Part shown: positions 51,473 to 60,311 of the stretch, one piece after another
Numbering within the stretch: position 1 is the stretch's first letter
Layout of the letters: the number at the start of each line of letters is the position of its first letter
The notes under the pieces: generated by a model
What the model was told of the DNA's origin: nothing
What the model saw: only the letters and a program-made list of their open reading frames with translations
Database searches by the model: none
Position numbers and translations under genes: made by a program
NCBI RefSeq assembly: GCF_002982115.1
Contig: NZ_CP019980.1
Coordinates: 318,001-382,000, forward strand
Length of the DNA stretch: 64,000 bases
Reading direction: 5' to 3'
Origin: Lysinibacillus sphaericus
GTDB taxonomy: Bacteria; Bacillota; Bacilli; Bacillales_A; Planococcaceae

Positions 51473-51504
51473 TTGACTTATTAATGAAAATGATTATCAT
51501 TATC
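51473..51504 (+). promoter_or_regulatory. Promoter and Fur box of the Feu-like operon
   Basis: TTGACT (51473-51478), 16 bases, TATCAT (51495-51500), overlapped by the Fur box GAAAATGATTATCATTATC (51486-51504), which matches the consensus with one change. Confidence 0.82.
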
Positions 51505-51538
51505 GTTGATAGATGACCATGATGAGGAGAGATTTAAT

Positions 51539-52519
51539 GTGAATAAATATATCAAAATGTGTGCGCCTGCACTTTTAGCACTATCCCTTGCTGCTTGTAA
51601 TACCGATAAAGCGGCAGAGTCTACAGCAGTAAAAAATGAAGCGGTTACAAGTTCTACAGAAACACAAACAGAACAAGCAACAACACAGAACATTACATAT
51701 TTAGGCGAAACGTATGAACTACCAGCAAAGGTAGAAAATATTGTAGCGGCAAGTTTAGAGTCTATGGAAGATGCTGCAATGCTGGGTATTAAACCAGTGG
51801 GTGTACTCGATATTGGTGGCAAAATTCCATCCTATCTTACAAAGGAATTAGCAGGAGCCCAACTTGTAGGCAATAAAATGGAGCCAAATGCAGAGGCCAT
51901 TTTAGCACTGGATCCTGACGTTATTATTGGGACATCCAAGTTCCCAGAAGAAACGGCGGAAAAGCTCAATAAAATTCAAACAATGATTCCTTACTCGCAT
52001 ATTTCAACAAATTGGAAGGAAAACTTAACATTGCTCGCACAGCTTACTGGGAAAGAAGAGGATGCTAAAAAAATCATTGCAGACTATGAAACGAAGGTTG
52101 CCGATGCTCAAATGAAATCAAAAGAGCAACTAGCAGACAAACAGGTGTTAATTGTTCGTTTGCGTGGTGGCGTTATGTATATCTATCCTGCGGGTGTTTA
52201 CTTAAATCCTGTGCTTTATGAAGACTTAGGGGCACCAGTTCCTGAAATCGTAACAACGACGAAGGCACAAGCGGAACTTTCACTTGAAACGTTAGCGGAT
52301 ATCAACCCGGATGCAATTTTCCTGCAATTTGAGGAATCTGAAAATACAGATGCTCCGAAAGCATTAGAAGATCTGCAAAAAAACCCAATCTTTGCAAGCC
52401 TAAAGGCAACTAAAAATGAACAAATTTTTGTTAATGCCATTGAGCCTCTAGCTCAAGGTGGTACTGCTTGGTCTAAAGTGAAATTCCTAGATGTTGCAAC
52501 GGAGAAATTACTTAAATAG
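51539..52519 (+). CDS. Siderophore ABC transporter substrate-binding lipoprotein (FeuA-like)
   Basis: 326 residues from GTG 51539 (AGGAGAG ahead). Signal peptide with lipobox LAAC (Cys19 by this start), Thr/Glu-rich linker, then the two-lobe binding fold with ENIVAASLESMEDAAMLGIKPVGV and AEAILALDPDVIIGTSKF. It captures ferric siderophore outside the membrane. The operon order, lipoprotein/two permeases/ATPase/esterase, matches feuABC-ybbA plus its ATPase, which imports catecholates in B. subtilis; ligand inferred from the esterase neighbour. Confidence 0.87.
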   Translation: MNKYIKMCAPALLALSLAACNTDKAAESTAVKNEAVTSSTETQTEQATTQNITYLGETYELPAKVENIVAASLESMEDAAMLGIKPVGVLDIGGKIPSYLTKELAGAQLVGNKMEPNAEAILALDPDVIIGTSKFPEETAEKLNKIQTMIPYSHISTNWKENLTLLAQLTGKEEDAKKIIADYETKVADAQMKSKEQLADKQVLIVRLRGGVMYIYPAGVYLNPVLYEDLGAPVPEIVTTTKAQAELSLETLADINPDAIFLQFEESENTDAPKALEDLQKNPIFASLKATKNEQIFVNAIEPLAQGGTAWSKVKFLDVATEKLLK

Positions 52520-52526
52520 ATGAAAT

Positions 52527-52576
52527 AGGCTGGTAGTAGAATTGGTGGAATCACCGGGCTATTACCAGCCTTTTCA
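52527..52576 (+). terminator. Hairpin between receptor and permease genes
   Basis: AGGCTGGTA pairs with TACCAGCCT, followed by TTTTC. As in the first importer, a hairpin after the receptor gene should limit permease transcript. Confidence 0.65.
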
Positions 52577-52610
52577 TAAGATAACGAATAAATAGAAAAA
52601 GGTGTCGCAG

Positions 52611-53618
52611 TTGAAAAAAACAAACATAGTATCATTTTCTATATTGGTAGCTTCACCTTTCCTCATTGTGATTGTGGCTTTAATGTCTATTATGTACGGG
52701 ACAAAGGATATTAGTGCCTTAACAGTGTGGCAAGCCATAACAGTATTTGATCCTGCAAATATTGACCACCAAATTATAAGGACTAGCCGTATGCCTAGAA
52801 TGTGCGCCGTATTGCTAGTAGGTGCGTTTTTAGCAGTAGCGGGTGCAGTTATGCAAGGTATTACTCGAAACTATTTAGCATCGCCATCCTTAATGGGCGT
52901 TAACGATGGTTCAGCCTTTGTTATTACATTAGCCATTGTATTCTTTCCTGGACTCCCAAACTATCAAATGATATTGCTATCGATGCTCGGCTCAGCATTA
53001 GGTGCTGGCATTGTTTTCGGCTTCGGTTCCCTTATTCGAGATGGGCTATCGCCAGTTCGATTAGCCATTATAGGGACGGTTATAGGGACATTTTTAAGTA
53101 GTATAGCGACAGCAATTGCAATGTATTTCCAAGTATCACAAACGGTTAGCGCTTGGTATAACACAAAGGTACATATGGTCGACAATAGTATGCTCTTACT
53201 ATCCATTCCTTTTGGCTTAATTGGTCTAATGCTGGCGTTATTTTCGGCAAGGGCCATTACAATCACCGCATTAGGTGATGATATTGCTATAGGTCTCGGA
53301 CAAAAAACAAAAGCAGTAAAAATGGTTAGTATGCTCGCCGTCGTATGTTTAACAGGAACTGCGGTTGCACTTGTAGGAAAAATTGCTTTTGTAGGGCTTG
53401 TTATTCCACACATTACACGTTTTCTTGTTGGCGTGGATTACCGTTTTATTATCCCATGTGCAGCACTAATAGGTGCATTCTTCTTAGCGCTTTGCGATGT
53501 GCTCAGTCGTTTCGTTAATTATCCATTCGAAACGCCCATTGGTGTATTAACTGCACTGGTCGGTGTTCCATTCTTCTTATATTTAGTTCGTAAGCACGGA
53601 GGTGAAAAGCGTGCATAG
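52611..53618 (+). CDS. Siderophore ABC transporter permease (FeuB-like, FecCD family)
   Basis: 335 residues from TTG 52611 (AAAAAGGTG ahead; GTG 52602 is an alternative). About nine membrane segments, with ITRNYLASPSLMGVNDGSAF where the family usually has RNPLA-P, and the C-terminal GKIAFVGLVIPHITRFLVG coupling segment. The next permease begins 8 bases before its end. Confidence 0.88.
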   Translation: MKKTNIVSFSILVASPFLIVIVALMSIMYGTKDISALTVWQAITVFDPANIDHQIIRTSRMPRMCAVLLVGAFLAVAGAVMQGITRNYLASPSLMGVNDGSAFVITLAIVFFPGLPNYQMILLSMLGSALGAGIVFGFGSLIRDGLSPVRLAIIGTVIGTFLSSIATAIAMYFQVSQTVSAWYNTKVHMVDNSMLLLSIPFGLIGLMLALFSARAITITALGDDIAIGLGQKTKAVKMVSMLAVVCLTGTAVALVGKIAFVGLVIPHITRFLVGVDYRFIIPCAALIGAFFLALCDVLSRFVNYPFETPIGVLTALVGVPFFLYLVRKHGGEKRA

Positions 53619-54642
53619 TAGAGCTTCCCATGTAGTCATTACGGTCATCACTATACTTCTTTTATTAATTTTAGGGGCAAGCTATCTCCATTTGACAAAT
53701 GGTGTTTTTGATATGTCCGTAATGGATGTACTAAAAACACTCTTGCGAATTGAACCCAACCCGAAATTTGATCTTGTTATTTTTGAATTTCGTCTCCCAC
53801 GAATAGTCATCGCGGCACTTGTTGGGGTAGGGCTAGGAATGGCGGGTGTCGTGTTACAGGGTATTACACGCAATGGCTTAGCAGACCCTGGAATTTTAGG
53901 CATTAATGCTGGCGCGGGTGCAGCAGTTGTTATTTTTATGTTTTTCTTTCAGTTACGTGTGGTCACAGCGGATATCAGTAGCTGGTTATCCATTTTAATG
54001 ATGCCGATTTTTGGTTTTGTTGGTGGTACGATGGCCGCGGCTTTAATTTTCTCCTTTGCGATGAAAAATGGTCATTTAGATATGCAACGTTTGATTTTAA
54101 CAGGGATTGCTATTAATAGTGGTTTTGGCGCGTTATCGCTGTTTCTATCATTAAAAATGAATGCACAAGATTATGAGTCCGCTGCCGTTTGGATGGCTGG
54201 TTCTATCTACAATGCCAATTGGATTTTTGTCGTGTCGATGTTGCCATGGCTCCTATTGTTAGGTTTTTATGTTTATCGAAAATCGTATTTACTCGATTAT
54301 TTTCAATTGGAAGAAGACAGTATTACGAGCTTAGGCATAGCGCTGGAAAAGGAAAAAATGAAGTTATTATTGGCGAGTGTCGGCTTAGTGAGTGCCTGTG
54401 TATCCGTTTCGGGGAGTATTGGCTTTATAGGCTTAATGGCGCCACATATTGCAAAACAGCTTGTCGGTATTCAACATCGTTATGTTATGCCGGTAAGTGC
54501 GCTTATAGGGGCTTGTTTACTAGTGCTAGCAGACTTTATTGGTAAGACGGTGTTTGCACCTTCAGAGTTGGCTGTAGGCATTGTTGTGTCCATTATTGGT
54601 ATACCTTACTTTTTGTATTTGTTAGTAAAGTCAAAAGCTTAG
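53611..54642 (+). CDS. Siderophore ABC transporter permease (FeuC-like, FecCD family)
   Basis: 343 residues from GTG 53611 (GGAGGTG six bases ahead; GTG 53602 also possible). Membrane subunit with GITRNGLADPGILGINAGAG and the C-terminal GSIGFIGLMAPHIAKQLVG. It pairs with the previous gene to form the channel. It lies 11 bases before the ATPase gene. Confidence 0.88.
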   Translation: MHSRASHVVITVITILLLLILGASYLHLTNGVFDMSVMDVLKTLLRIEPNPKFDLVIFEFRLPRIVIAALVGVGLGMAGVVLQGITRNGLADPGILGINAGAGAAVVIFMFFFQLRVVTADISSWLSILMMPIFGFVGGTMAAALIFSFAMKNGHLDMQRLILTGIAINSGFGALSLFLSLKMNAQDYESAAVWMAGSIYNANWIFVVSMLPWLLLLGFYVYRKSYLLDYFQLEEDSITSLGIALEKEKMKLLLASVGLVSACVSVSGSIGFIGLMAPHIAKQLVGIQHRYVMPVSALIGACLLVLADFIGKTVFAPSELAVGIVVSIIGIPYFLYLLVKSKA

Positions 54643-54653
54643 GGGGAAATCGT

Positions 54654-55454
54654 GTGCAAACTGCATTTAGAATGGAAAATTTATCTTCAGGTTATGAGCA
54701 TGTCCGTGTATTTGAAGGGTTGAATTTAACGATAGAAGAGGGCAAAGTGACAACGATAATAGGACCAAATGGTTGTGGCAAATCAACATTATTGAAAACA
54801 ATTGGGCGCATTTTAAAGAAGCAACAGGGAATCGTTTATTTGCAGGAACAAAATATGCAAAATTTATCGACCAAAGAAATTGCAAAAAAGTTAGCGATCT
54901 TATCCCAAACACCGATTGCACCAGGACAGTTAAAGGTAGAGGAGCTAATTGCATACGGTCGTTATCCACATCGTCATAATGTCAATCGTTTAACGAAGAA
55001 GGATGAAAAAATGATTGAGTGGGCCTTAACAGTTACAAATACATTGGAGTATCGCAGTCGTGAACTCGCACAACTTTCAGGAGGGCAACGACAGCGTGTC
55101 TGGTTAGCAATGGCATTGGCGCAAGAAACGAGTATTTTGTTGCTAGACGAGCCCACGACTTATTTGGATATGGCACATCAGCTAGAAGTGCTTGATATCG
55201 TAAAAAATTTAAATGAACAACATGGCTGTACGATTGTGATGGTTTTACATGATATTAACCATGCAGCGCGCTATTCAGACCATTTAATCGCTATGCGTCA
55301 AGGTGTTGTAGTGGAAACAGGTACTCCACAGGAAATTTTATGCGCGGATGTGATGCGCAAGGTATTTAATATTTCTGCGAGAATTATGGAAGATCCAGCA
55401 ACAAACACCCCTGTATGTTATGGCTATGATGTGTTAAAGGAGGGAGACAAATGA
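54654..55454 (+). CDS. Siderophore ABC transporter ATP-binding protein (FecE/YusV-like)
   Basis: 266 residues, GTG start after AGGGGGAAA. Walker A GPNGCGKST (about 37-45), signature LSGGQRQRVWLAMA, Walker B ILLLDEPTTYLD, switch His in MVLHDIN. In B. subtilis the Feu permeases borrow the unlinked ATPase YusV; here the ATPase is encoded in the operon, so the system is self-contained. It overlaps the esterase by 4 bases. Confidence 0.91.
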   Translation: MQTAFRMENLSSGYEHVRVFEGLNLTIEEGKVTTIIGPNGCGKSTLLKTIGRILKKQQGIVYLQEQNMQNLSTKEIAKKLAILSQTPIAPGQLKVEELIAYGRYPHRHNVNRLTKKDEKMIEWALTVTNTLEYRSRELAQLSGGQRQRVWLAMALAQETSILLLDEPTTYLDMAHQLEVLDIVKNLNEQHGCTIVMVLHDINHAARYSDHLIAMRQGVVVETGTPQEILCADVMRKVFNISARIMEDPATNTPVCYGYDVLKEGDK

Positions 55455-56230
55455 TTGTTGGACAAGTAGACAGTGTATCTGATTTTTTTTGCTATGAAAT
55501 GACGTCGATGTTTACAGATTATACGTATTCGATAAATGTTTATGTCCCTCAAGGGCAAGCACCTAAAGAAGGCTTTCCTATAATCTATGTATTAGATGGT
55601 TCGTCCTATTTCCAGTACGTGAAGGAAGCCATCCGTCTACAAAGTCGTAACGCACCTAAAACGGGAGTATTACCTGCCATTGTTGTCGGTATCGGTCATC
55701 TAGCTGATATGCATGAACGCCGTTTCTACGACTTTACAGCACCTGCAAAAACGTATAGTTATCCTGCCAGATTTAAAGGCAAAGGTTATCATCAGCATGG
55801 AGGGGCAGAAAACTTTAGTCGCTTTTTACAGGAGGAATTAAAGCCACGACTTTCTGCACAATTTCATGTAAATGAACAGCAACAAACATTATTTGGTCAT
55901 TCGTTAGCAGGTTATTTCGCACTATGGCAATTATTAAATAATAGAGGTAGTTACCAACATTATATCGCTATTAGCCCCTCAATCTGGTGGAATGAACATG
56001 AGTTGTTTGCTAGAGTAAAGGCTTTTATGGAAGCGCATCAACATGTGAAGGAAACCATATTTATTGGCGTAGGAGAACTGGAAACGTTTATGGTAGAAGA
56101 TGCGCGACAAATAGCGGATCAGTTAGAGAAAGTAATGGACATAGTCTTTTATGAGGCATTAAGCGAAAACCATGCATCTGTAGTCCCTACTGTTATGAGT
56201 AGAGCTATACGTTTTGTGCATAAAAATTAA
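55451..56230 (+). CDS. Siderophore esterase (BesA/YbbA/IroE-like alpha/beta hydrolase)
   Basis: 259 residues. The esterase-D-like fold shows a strand FPIIYVLDGSSYFQYV, the nucleophile elbow LFGHSLAGYFALW (Ser about 154), WWNEHELF and a C-terminal catalytic His in ENHASVVPTVMSR. Relatives hydrolyse the trilactone backbone of bacillibactin or enterobactin inside the cell to release iron; YbbA occupies the same place after feuABC. Its start overlaps the ATPase stop by an ATGA. Triscatechol substrate is inferred. A strong terminator ends the operon. Confidence 0.84.
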   Translation: MIVGQVDSVSDFFCYEMTSMFTDYTYSINVYVPQGQAPKEGFPIIYVLDGSSYFQYVKEAIRLQSRNAPKTGVLPAIVVGIGHLADMHERRFYDFTAPAKTYSYPARFKGKGYHQHGGAENFSRFLQEELKPRLSAQFHVNEQQQTLFGHSLAGYFALWQLLNNRGSYQHYIAISPSIWWNEHELFARVKAFMEAHQHVKETIFIGVGELETFMVEDARQIADQLEKVMDIVFYEALSENHASVVPTVMSRAIRFVHKN

Positions 56231-56236
56231 ATTTGC

Positions 56237-56270
56237 AACCGCATTATCTTAGGTAATGCGGTTTACTTTT
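56237..56270 (+). terminator. Intrinsic terminator of the Feu-like operon
   Basis: AACCGCATTA pairs with TAATGCGGTT, then TACTTTTG. Confidence 0.8.
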
Positions 56271-56320
56271 GGATAAAAATACAATAATATGTATTTAAAA
56301 TCAAAAAAGGTGTGATAAAA

Positions 56321-56788
56321 GTGGGCGTTATTTTAGCAGATAGTCAACATGCACACGTAGTGCATAAAGTCATGATGCAAGCTTTTAAAGAATATGAACA
56401 TGCAACACCGCCGTCTAGCGCATTAAGCGAAACAGTGAGCTCAATTGAACTGGCACTACAAAATGGCGAGCAAGCTTTTATTAGTTATATGGAAAATGAA
56501 CCAGTCGCGATGGTTCGATTTACATTGAATGATGAGGGGATATATTTCTTCCGATTATCTGTAGTTCCGGAAAAGCAAGGTCAAGGTTTGGCCAAGATGT
56601 TAATAGCTGAAGTTGAAAATTATGCGCGTGCTCAAGGCAAAAGTGTAAGCGAATGTAAAGTCCGTATGAGTGTACCACGTAATATTGCATTGTATCGTGC
56701 ATTGGGATATGTTATTACGAAAGAAACGATGGCAGAAAATCTTAACGGTATTTCGCTTCCTGTTGTAACAATGGAGAAGACACTGTAG
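56321..56788 (+). CDS. GNAT family N-acetyltransferase
   Basis: 155 residues from GTG 56321 (AAAGGTG seven bases ahead). Motif A is RLSVVPEKQGQGLAKMLIAEVENYARAQG, followed by RNIALYRALGYVITKE. N-terminal helix around MMQAFKEYEHATPPSSALSE. Substrate unknown. It precedes the racemase-like gene by 12 bases, likely one transcript. Confidence 0.82.
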   Translation: MGVILADSQHAHVVHKVMMQAFKEYEHATPPSSALSETVSSIELALQNGEQAFISYMENEPVAMVRFTLNDEGIYFFRLSVVPEKQGQGLAKMLIAEVENYARAQGKSVSECKVRMSVPRNIALYRALGYVITKETMAENLNGISLPVVTMEKTL

Positions 56789-56800
56789 GGGGGCATGTAT

Positions 56801-57469
56801 TTGAAAAAAAGAATAGGCTGTTTGCATGCACATCATTCAAATATAGACTACATAGAGCAAGCATTTAATGGTTTTCAAGAGATAGAGCTAGTGCACTTTG
56901 TTGACCCGGGACTCATTCAGCATGTGACAAAGGGTACTGATCATTTGTCCTTAAAGGTAAAAGAGCAATTGGAGTGGATAGCAAGCTGTAATATCGATGT
57001 CATTTTGATTACATGTACAAATTACATTGCATTGTTAAAAGAAGAGCAACTGTTATTATCTATACCGATTATAAAAATGGATGAACCTTTTTTTCAAATG
57101 ATATGTGAAGAGACACAGCCCCAATTTATTCTTTTTACAAACCCTGCAACGGTAGATGGAACGATGGAGAGACTTTACCAATATGCGAAGCGCCATAAGA
57201 AGGCCATCAATGTGCAGGTGAAGGTACTAGACAATACATTTGACCTCATTATGCAAGGGAATAAGGCAGCGTATAACAATGCAATTATCCAATATTTCCG
57301 GGAAATAATGAATGATGGGCTGCGGATTGCTGTTGCACAGCTTTCGATGGTTGAGGCCGCACAACAATTTGAAGAGGAGTTCGGTGTAGCCATTACACAC
57401 CCATTGCTATCGTTAGTGGAATTTTGGAGACTCGTTGATACAAAATGTGCAAATCCCGATAAAAAATAA
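56801..57469 (+). CDS. Aspartate/glutamate racemase-like protein
   Basis: 222 residues from TTG 56801 (GGGGGG eight bases ahead). The fold is suggested by the start RIGCLHAHHSNIDYIEQAF and the first catalytic-type site LITCTNYIALL (Cys72). Asp/Glu/hydantoin racemases use two cysteines; the second, expected in a motif near residue 175, is replaced by IAVAQLSMVEAA, with no Cys there. It may therefore be a one-cysteine decarboxylase-like or binding member. Substrate unknown. Confidence 0.65.
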   Translation: MKKRIGCLHAHHSNIDYIEQAFNGFQEIELVHFVDPGLIQHVTKGTDHLSLKVKEQLEWIASCNIDVILITCTNYIALLKEEQLLLSIPIIKMDEPFFQMICEETQPQFILFTNPATVDGTMERLYQYAKRHKKAINVQVKVLDNTFDLIMQGNKAAYNNAIIQYFREIMNDGLRIAVAQLSMVEAAQQFEEEFGVAITHPLLSLVEFWRLVDTKCANPDKK

Positions 57470-57539
57470 AATGAAAATGAAATGAAACTTTTAAATTGGT
57501 AGTATAATGAATTTAGAAATAGAAACGGGGGCGAGCTAA

Positions 57540-58052
57540 ATGAACGATTTACGCTATCCAATTGGACAATTTCGATTTCCAGAAGTAGTGACCGCACAGC
57601 ATGTACAGAAATGGATTGATGATGTCCGTCTATTGCCGAGGCAATTAGCGGAAGCATTAAGTGGAGCAAGTGAACAATCATTAGCAAAATCCTATCGAGA
57701 GAACGGTTGGACAGTCACGCAATTAGTCCATCATCTAGCGGATAGTCATATGAATAGTTTTATTCGCTTTAAGTTAGCTTTAACTGAAGATACACCGACA
57801 ATTAAGCCCTATAACGAAGAACATTGGGCAATGCTCCCTGATTCAGATATGCCAGTTGCGACTTCCTACAAGTTGCTAGAAAGTTTACACGAACGTTGGG
57901 TCTATTTGCTGACAAGTTTAACCGATGAGCAATTACAAAGTGCATTTCACCATCCAGACAACGGGGTCATGACGCTTGAAAAAGCACTCGCTCTGTATGC
58001 ATGGCATGGAAAGCATCATCTTGCGCATATACACAATGCTCTTGCAAAATAG
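57540..58052 (+). CDS. YfiT-type DinB-superfamily putative metal-dependent hydrolase/bacillithiol transferase
   Basis: 170 residues. YfiT hallmarks: LRYPIGQFRFPEVVTAQHVQKWI at the start, then LVHHLADSHMNSFIRFKLAL and the late YAWHGKHHLAHI, whose three His bind metal. YfiT/BstA relatives transfer bacillithiol to electrophiles; activity here is not proven. CGGGGGCGAG precedes the ATG. A terminator follows. Confidence 0.84.
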   Translation: MNDLRYPIGQFRFPEVVTAQHVQKWIDDVRLLPRQLAEALSGASEQSLAKSYRENGWTVTQLVHHLADSHMNSFIRFKLALTEDTPTIKPYNEEHWAMLPDSDMPVATSYKLLESLHERWVYLLTSLTDEQLQSAFHHPDNGVMTLEKALALYAWHGKHHLAHIHNALAK

Positions 58053-58060
58053 ATAAAATA

Positions 58061-58096
58061 GGCGACTTTTTCTCACGTTTGAGAGAAAGTCGCCTC
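58061..58096. terminator. Intrinsic terminator, convergent genes
   Basis: GGCGACTTTTTCTCA pairs with TGAGAGAAAGTCGCC, followed by a T-rich tract, between YfiT and the exosporium-like gene. Confidence 0.82.
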
Positions 58097-58137
58097 TTAA
58101 TTTTTTTGTTAATGCATGCTACTAAACATGTATCAAA

Positions 58138-58767
58138 TTATACAATTGTTATACCTGCACTTGCAGTACCAGTTAATACTTGTGCAACAGCTACACCAGT
58201 TGTAGTGATTGAGTACACCATTATTAGTTTGTCACCAGCAGAAACTGCTACCGGTGCAAAACTGCCTGAACCAAACGCTGTAGCACCTAATGCTATTGCT
58301 CCTGTAAATGCTGGAGCTAAGTTAACTGTAGCATCTGTAGCAGTATAAGTCGTACTTCCAGCAGGTGCACGATAGATTGTCGCAGTAACTGTAGTAGAGC
58401 CCACTAGAGCAATGGCAACTGTAGCAGAGAATGATGCAGATAAACCTGTAATACTACCAGCACGTGGTACTGTAAATGCTTCTGTTACAACGCCTGATAA
58501 GTCAAGCGTGTTACCTACAAGCGTTACACCAGGAACTGCAGTACCGAATCCGATAAGGGATGGTGTAGCGATTAGCCCAGTAACTAAAGAAGTTAACACA
58601 ACAGGTGTAACCCCAGAAGAGAATGGAATAATGGAACCGCCTGTAGCTGGTTGTGATGGTGTGATACATGCAGCATCAACCGCTAAAAATGGACCTAATG
58701 CATGACATTCCATACCTCTAGATGAGCAACCACATCCGCTATTAGACATAGGATCATTTAAGAACAT
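58138..58767 (-). CDS. Exosporium-type protein with BclB C-terminal domain, no collagen repeats
   Basis: 209 residues from ATG 58767 (AAAGGAGGTG ahead). The first 35 residues hold a Cys/Gly-rich stretch (SGCGCSSRGMECHALG); from SIIPFSSGVTPVVL to TGTASAGITIV it matches the beta-rich C-terminal domain of the B. anthracis/cereus exosporium glycoprotein BclB. The collagen-like GXT repeats that join leader and domain in BclB are absent. It should be exported to the spore surface during sporulation and trimerise. It lies beside other putative spore-surface genes. Confidence 0.78.
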   Translation of the reverse strand: MFLNDPMSNSGCGCSSRGMECHALGPFLAVDAACITPSQPATGGSIIPFSSGVTPVVLTSLVTGLIATPSLIGFGTAVPGVTLVGNTLDLSGVVTEAFTVPRAGSITGLSASFSATVAIALVGSTTVTATIYRAPAGSTTYTATDATVNLAPAFTGAIALGATAFGSGSFAPVAVSAGDKLIMVYSITTTGVAVAQVLTGTASAGITIV

Positions 58768-58974
58768 ATTTACACCTCCTTTCTTCATTATTCTATTCAT
58801 AGAGGAATAGAGTAAAAGGGCTATTAACTACATACATAAAGCTATTTTTATCTTCATTAAAAACTAAAGAAAGGTTATATGGCGTAACATGATAGTCTAT
58901 CGTCTATTTGATAAATGTCACAGCTAAAAATACGCAACCATCAATGTAAATGAGGGGAATGTGGACATGAAAAA

Positions 58975-59005
58975 GTCCAATAGGTATTGTGAATACTTAT
59001 TGGAC
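58975..59005 (-). terminator. Intrinsic terminator for the coiled-coil gene (minus strand)
   Basis: GTCCAATAGGTATT pairs with AATACTTATTGGAC (one G-U); on the minus strand TTTTTCATG follows. The rest of the 58768-59073 spacer holds no clear gene. Confidence 0.75.
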
Positions 59006-59073
59006 CGTTTCATATAGGAATTGTAATGGCTATTTTCATGGTATTGAATGGTTTTTCCTCCGAGGCGTTCAAA

Positions 59074-60090
59074 CTAATTACGTCTACGAAATAGATTGAA
59101 AAATAAAGAATTTTTTTCTTTTTTCTGGTCTACTTCTATTACTTCTTCTATTGCTTCTTCTACCATTACCTTTTCAACAATTTCTAGTTGGTTGCTAGCT
59201 TCTTCATTCGTTGCTATAAGCGGCGTATGTTCTTCTATAACTAAATCATGGTTGTCGAATGTTTCAGCTTCCGTAGCAGGAGGCATAGTTGGAGTATCTA
59301 CCGTTGCCTGAACTAATGACGAAGATTCTGTTAGCACCAAGTCATTAGCTATGGGTGCTGTTAAACTATTCGTTTCCAAGATGCTTACAGGGACTCCCTG
59401 TGTATCTGCTGCATTTTTAAAGTGAAAAGTCGATTCTGCTGTAGTGTTTCGATATAAACCGTTGTAAATATGACTTGGATGGGTATTAATTGATTGAAAA
59501 TAATGTTGGTTAAAATGACGTTCTTCATGTTTTTTATCGGAATTAGGATTAGGTGGAAGATGCATGCCGGTGTTTATATTTGTTGCTTTGCCAGCCAAAC
59601 TTTGAAGAAATTGATAAGTTGGTTCGGTCGTAGTTAATGATGGTTGTACAGCTGTTTGAGCTATTTCTTCTAAAAGCTTTTTTGTAGGGTTGGCAATATT
59701 TTTTAACGAGTTTTCATCAATATTCGTAAAATGAGTATCTGTTGGCGGTGATGCTCCATTGTTATCAACCGTTATTATTTTATTTAATACGGCTAAAATT
59801 TCCTGATTCATTTCTTCTATTGTTTGATTAAGGGATTGTATTTGAATCGAAAGCTGCTTTACTTGTTCCTCGTATTCTTTAATTTGTAAGCTTTGCTTAT
59901 CATCAATTGTTTCAGTTAAGCCCTCTATATGAGCGATTTGCGTTTTCAGCTCCTCAAACTCATTCTTCACAAATAGATAATCTTCAATTGATGTACCCGC
60001 TTTTAAAGTAGTTAACGTCTCTCTATAGGAATCAATTTTTTCTTTCAATTTTTCAATGTCTTGAGTGGAGTACAACTTCGAATCTTCCAT
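59074..60090 (-). CDS. Coiled-coil hypothetical protein of the spore-surface cluster
   Basis: 338 residues, AAAGGGGTG ahead of the ATG. Residues about 1-115 are heptad-like and charged (IEKLKEKIDSYRETLTTLKAG, YEEQVKQLSIQIQSLNQTIEE); the middle is Thr/Asn/Pro-rich and disordered; the C-terminus is acidic then ends in FFNLFRRRN. No signal peptide. Family not recognised. Position between exosporium-type genes suggests a structural or assembly role in the spore. Confidence 0.65.
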   Translation of the reverse strand: MEDSKLYSTQDIEKLKEKIDSYRETLTTLKAGTSIEDYLFVKNEFEELKTQIAHIEGLTETIDDKQSLQIKEYEEQVKQLSIQIQSLNQTIEEMNQEILAVLNKIITVDNNGASPPTDTHFTNIDENSLKNIANPTKKLLEEIAQTAVQPSLTTTEPTYQFLQSLAGKATNINTGMHLPPNPNSDKKHEERHFNQHYFQSINTHPSHIYNGLYRNTTAESTFHFKNAADTQGVPVSILETNSLTAPIANDLVLTESSSLVQATVDTPTMPPATEAETFDNHDLVIEEHTPLIATNEEASNQLEIVEKVMVEEAIEEVIEVDQKKEKNSLFFNLFRRRN

Positions 60091-60264
60091 TGCATTTCAC
60101 CCCTTTCAGTCCATTAGTATTTTATTAAAAAACTCTACTTTCTGTTACAAAACCATGTAAACAGCCGAGAAGAAAGCAACGGTTCTATTCACTACACGAC
60201 AACACCTCTCTTGAATAAATATCCTGTAAATTATTTGTTAGCCCATGCACTTAACGCTAAAAAA

Positions 60265-60273
60265 CATATGCTA
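60265..60273 (+). promoter_or_regulatory. Sigma-K-like -10 element
   Basis: CATATGCTA fits CATAnnnTA and lies 38 bases before the next ATG. The -35 (AC) is uncertain, so this is a weak call. Confidence 0.3.
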
Positions 60274-60311
60274 CAAACGAAAGATAAAAAACTTATGGAG
60301 GTGTCAAAAGG

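Noticed and set aside
58412-58705. Open frame opposite the BclB-like gene
   Set aside because: It is the complement of the Thr/Ala/Val-rich coding strand and has no ribosome site.
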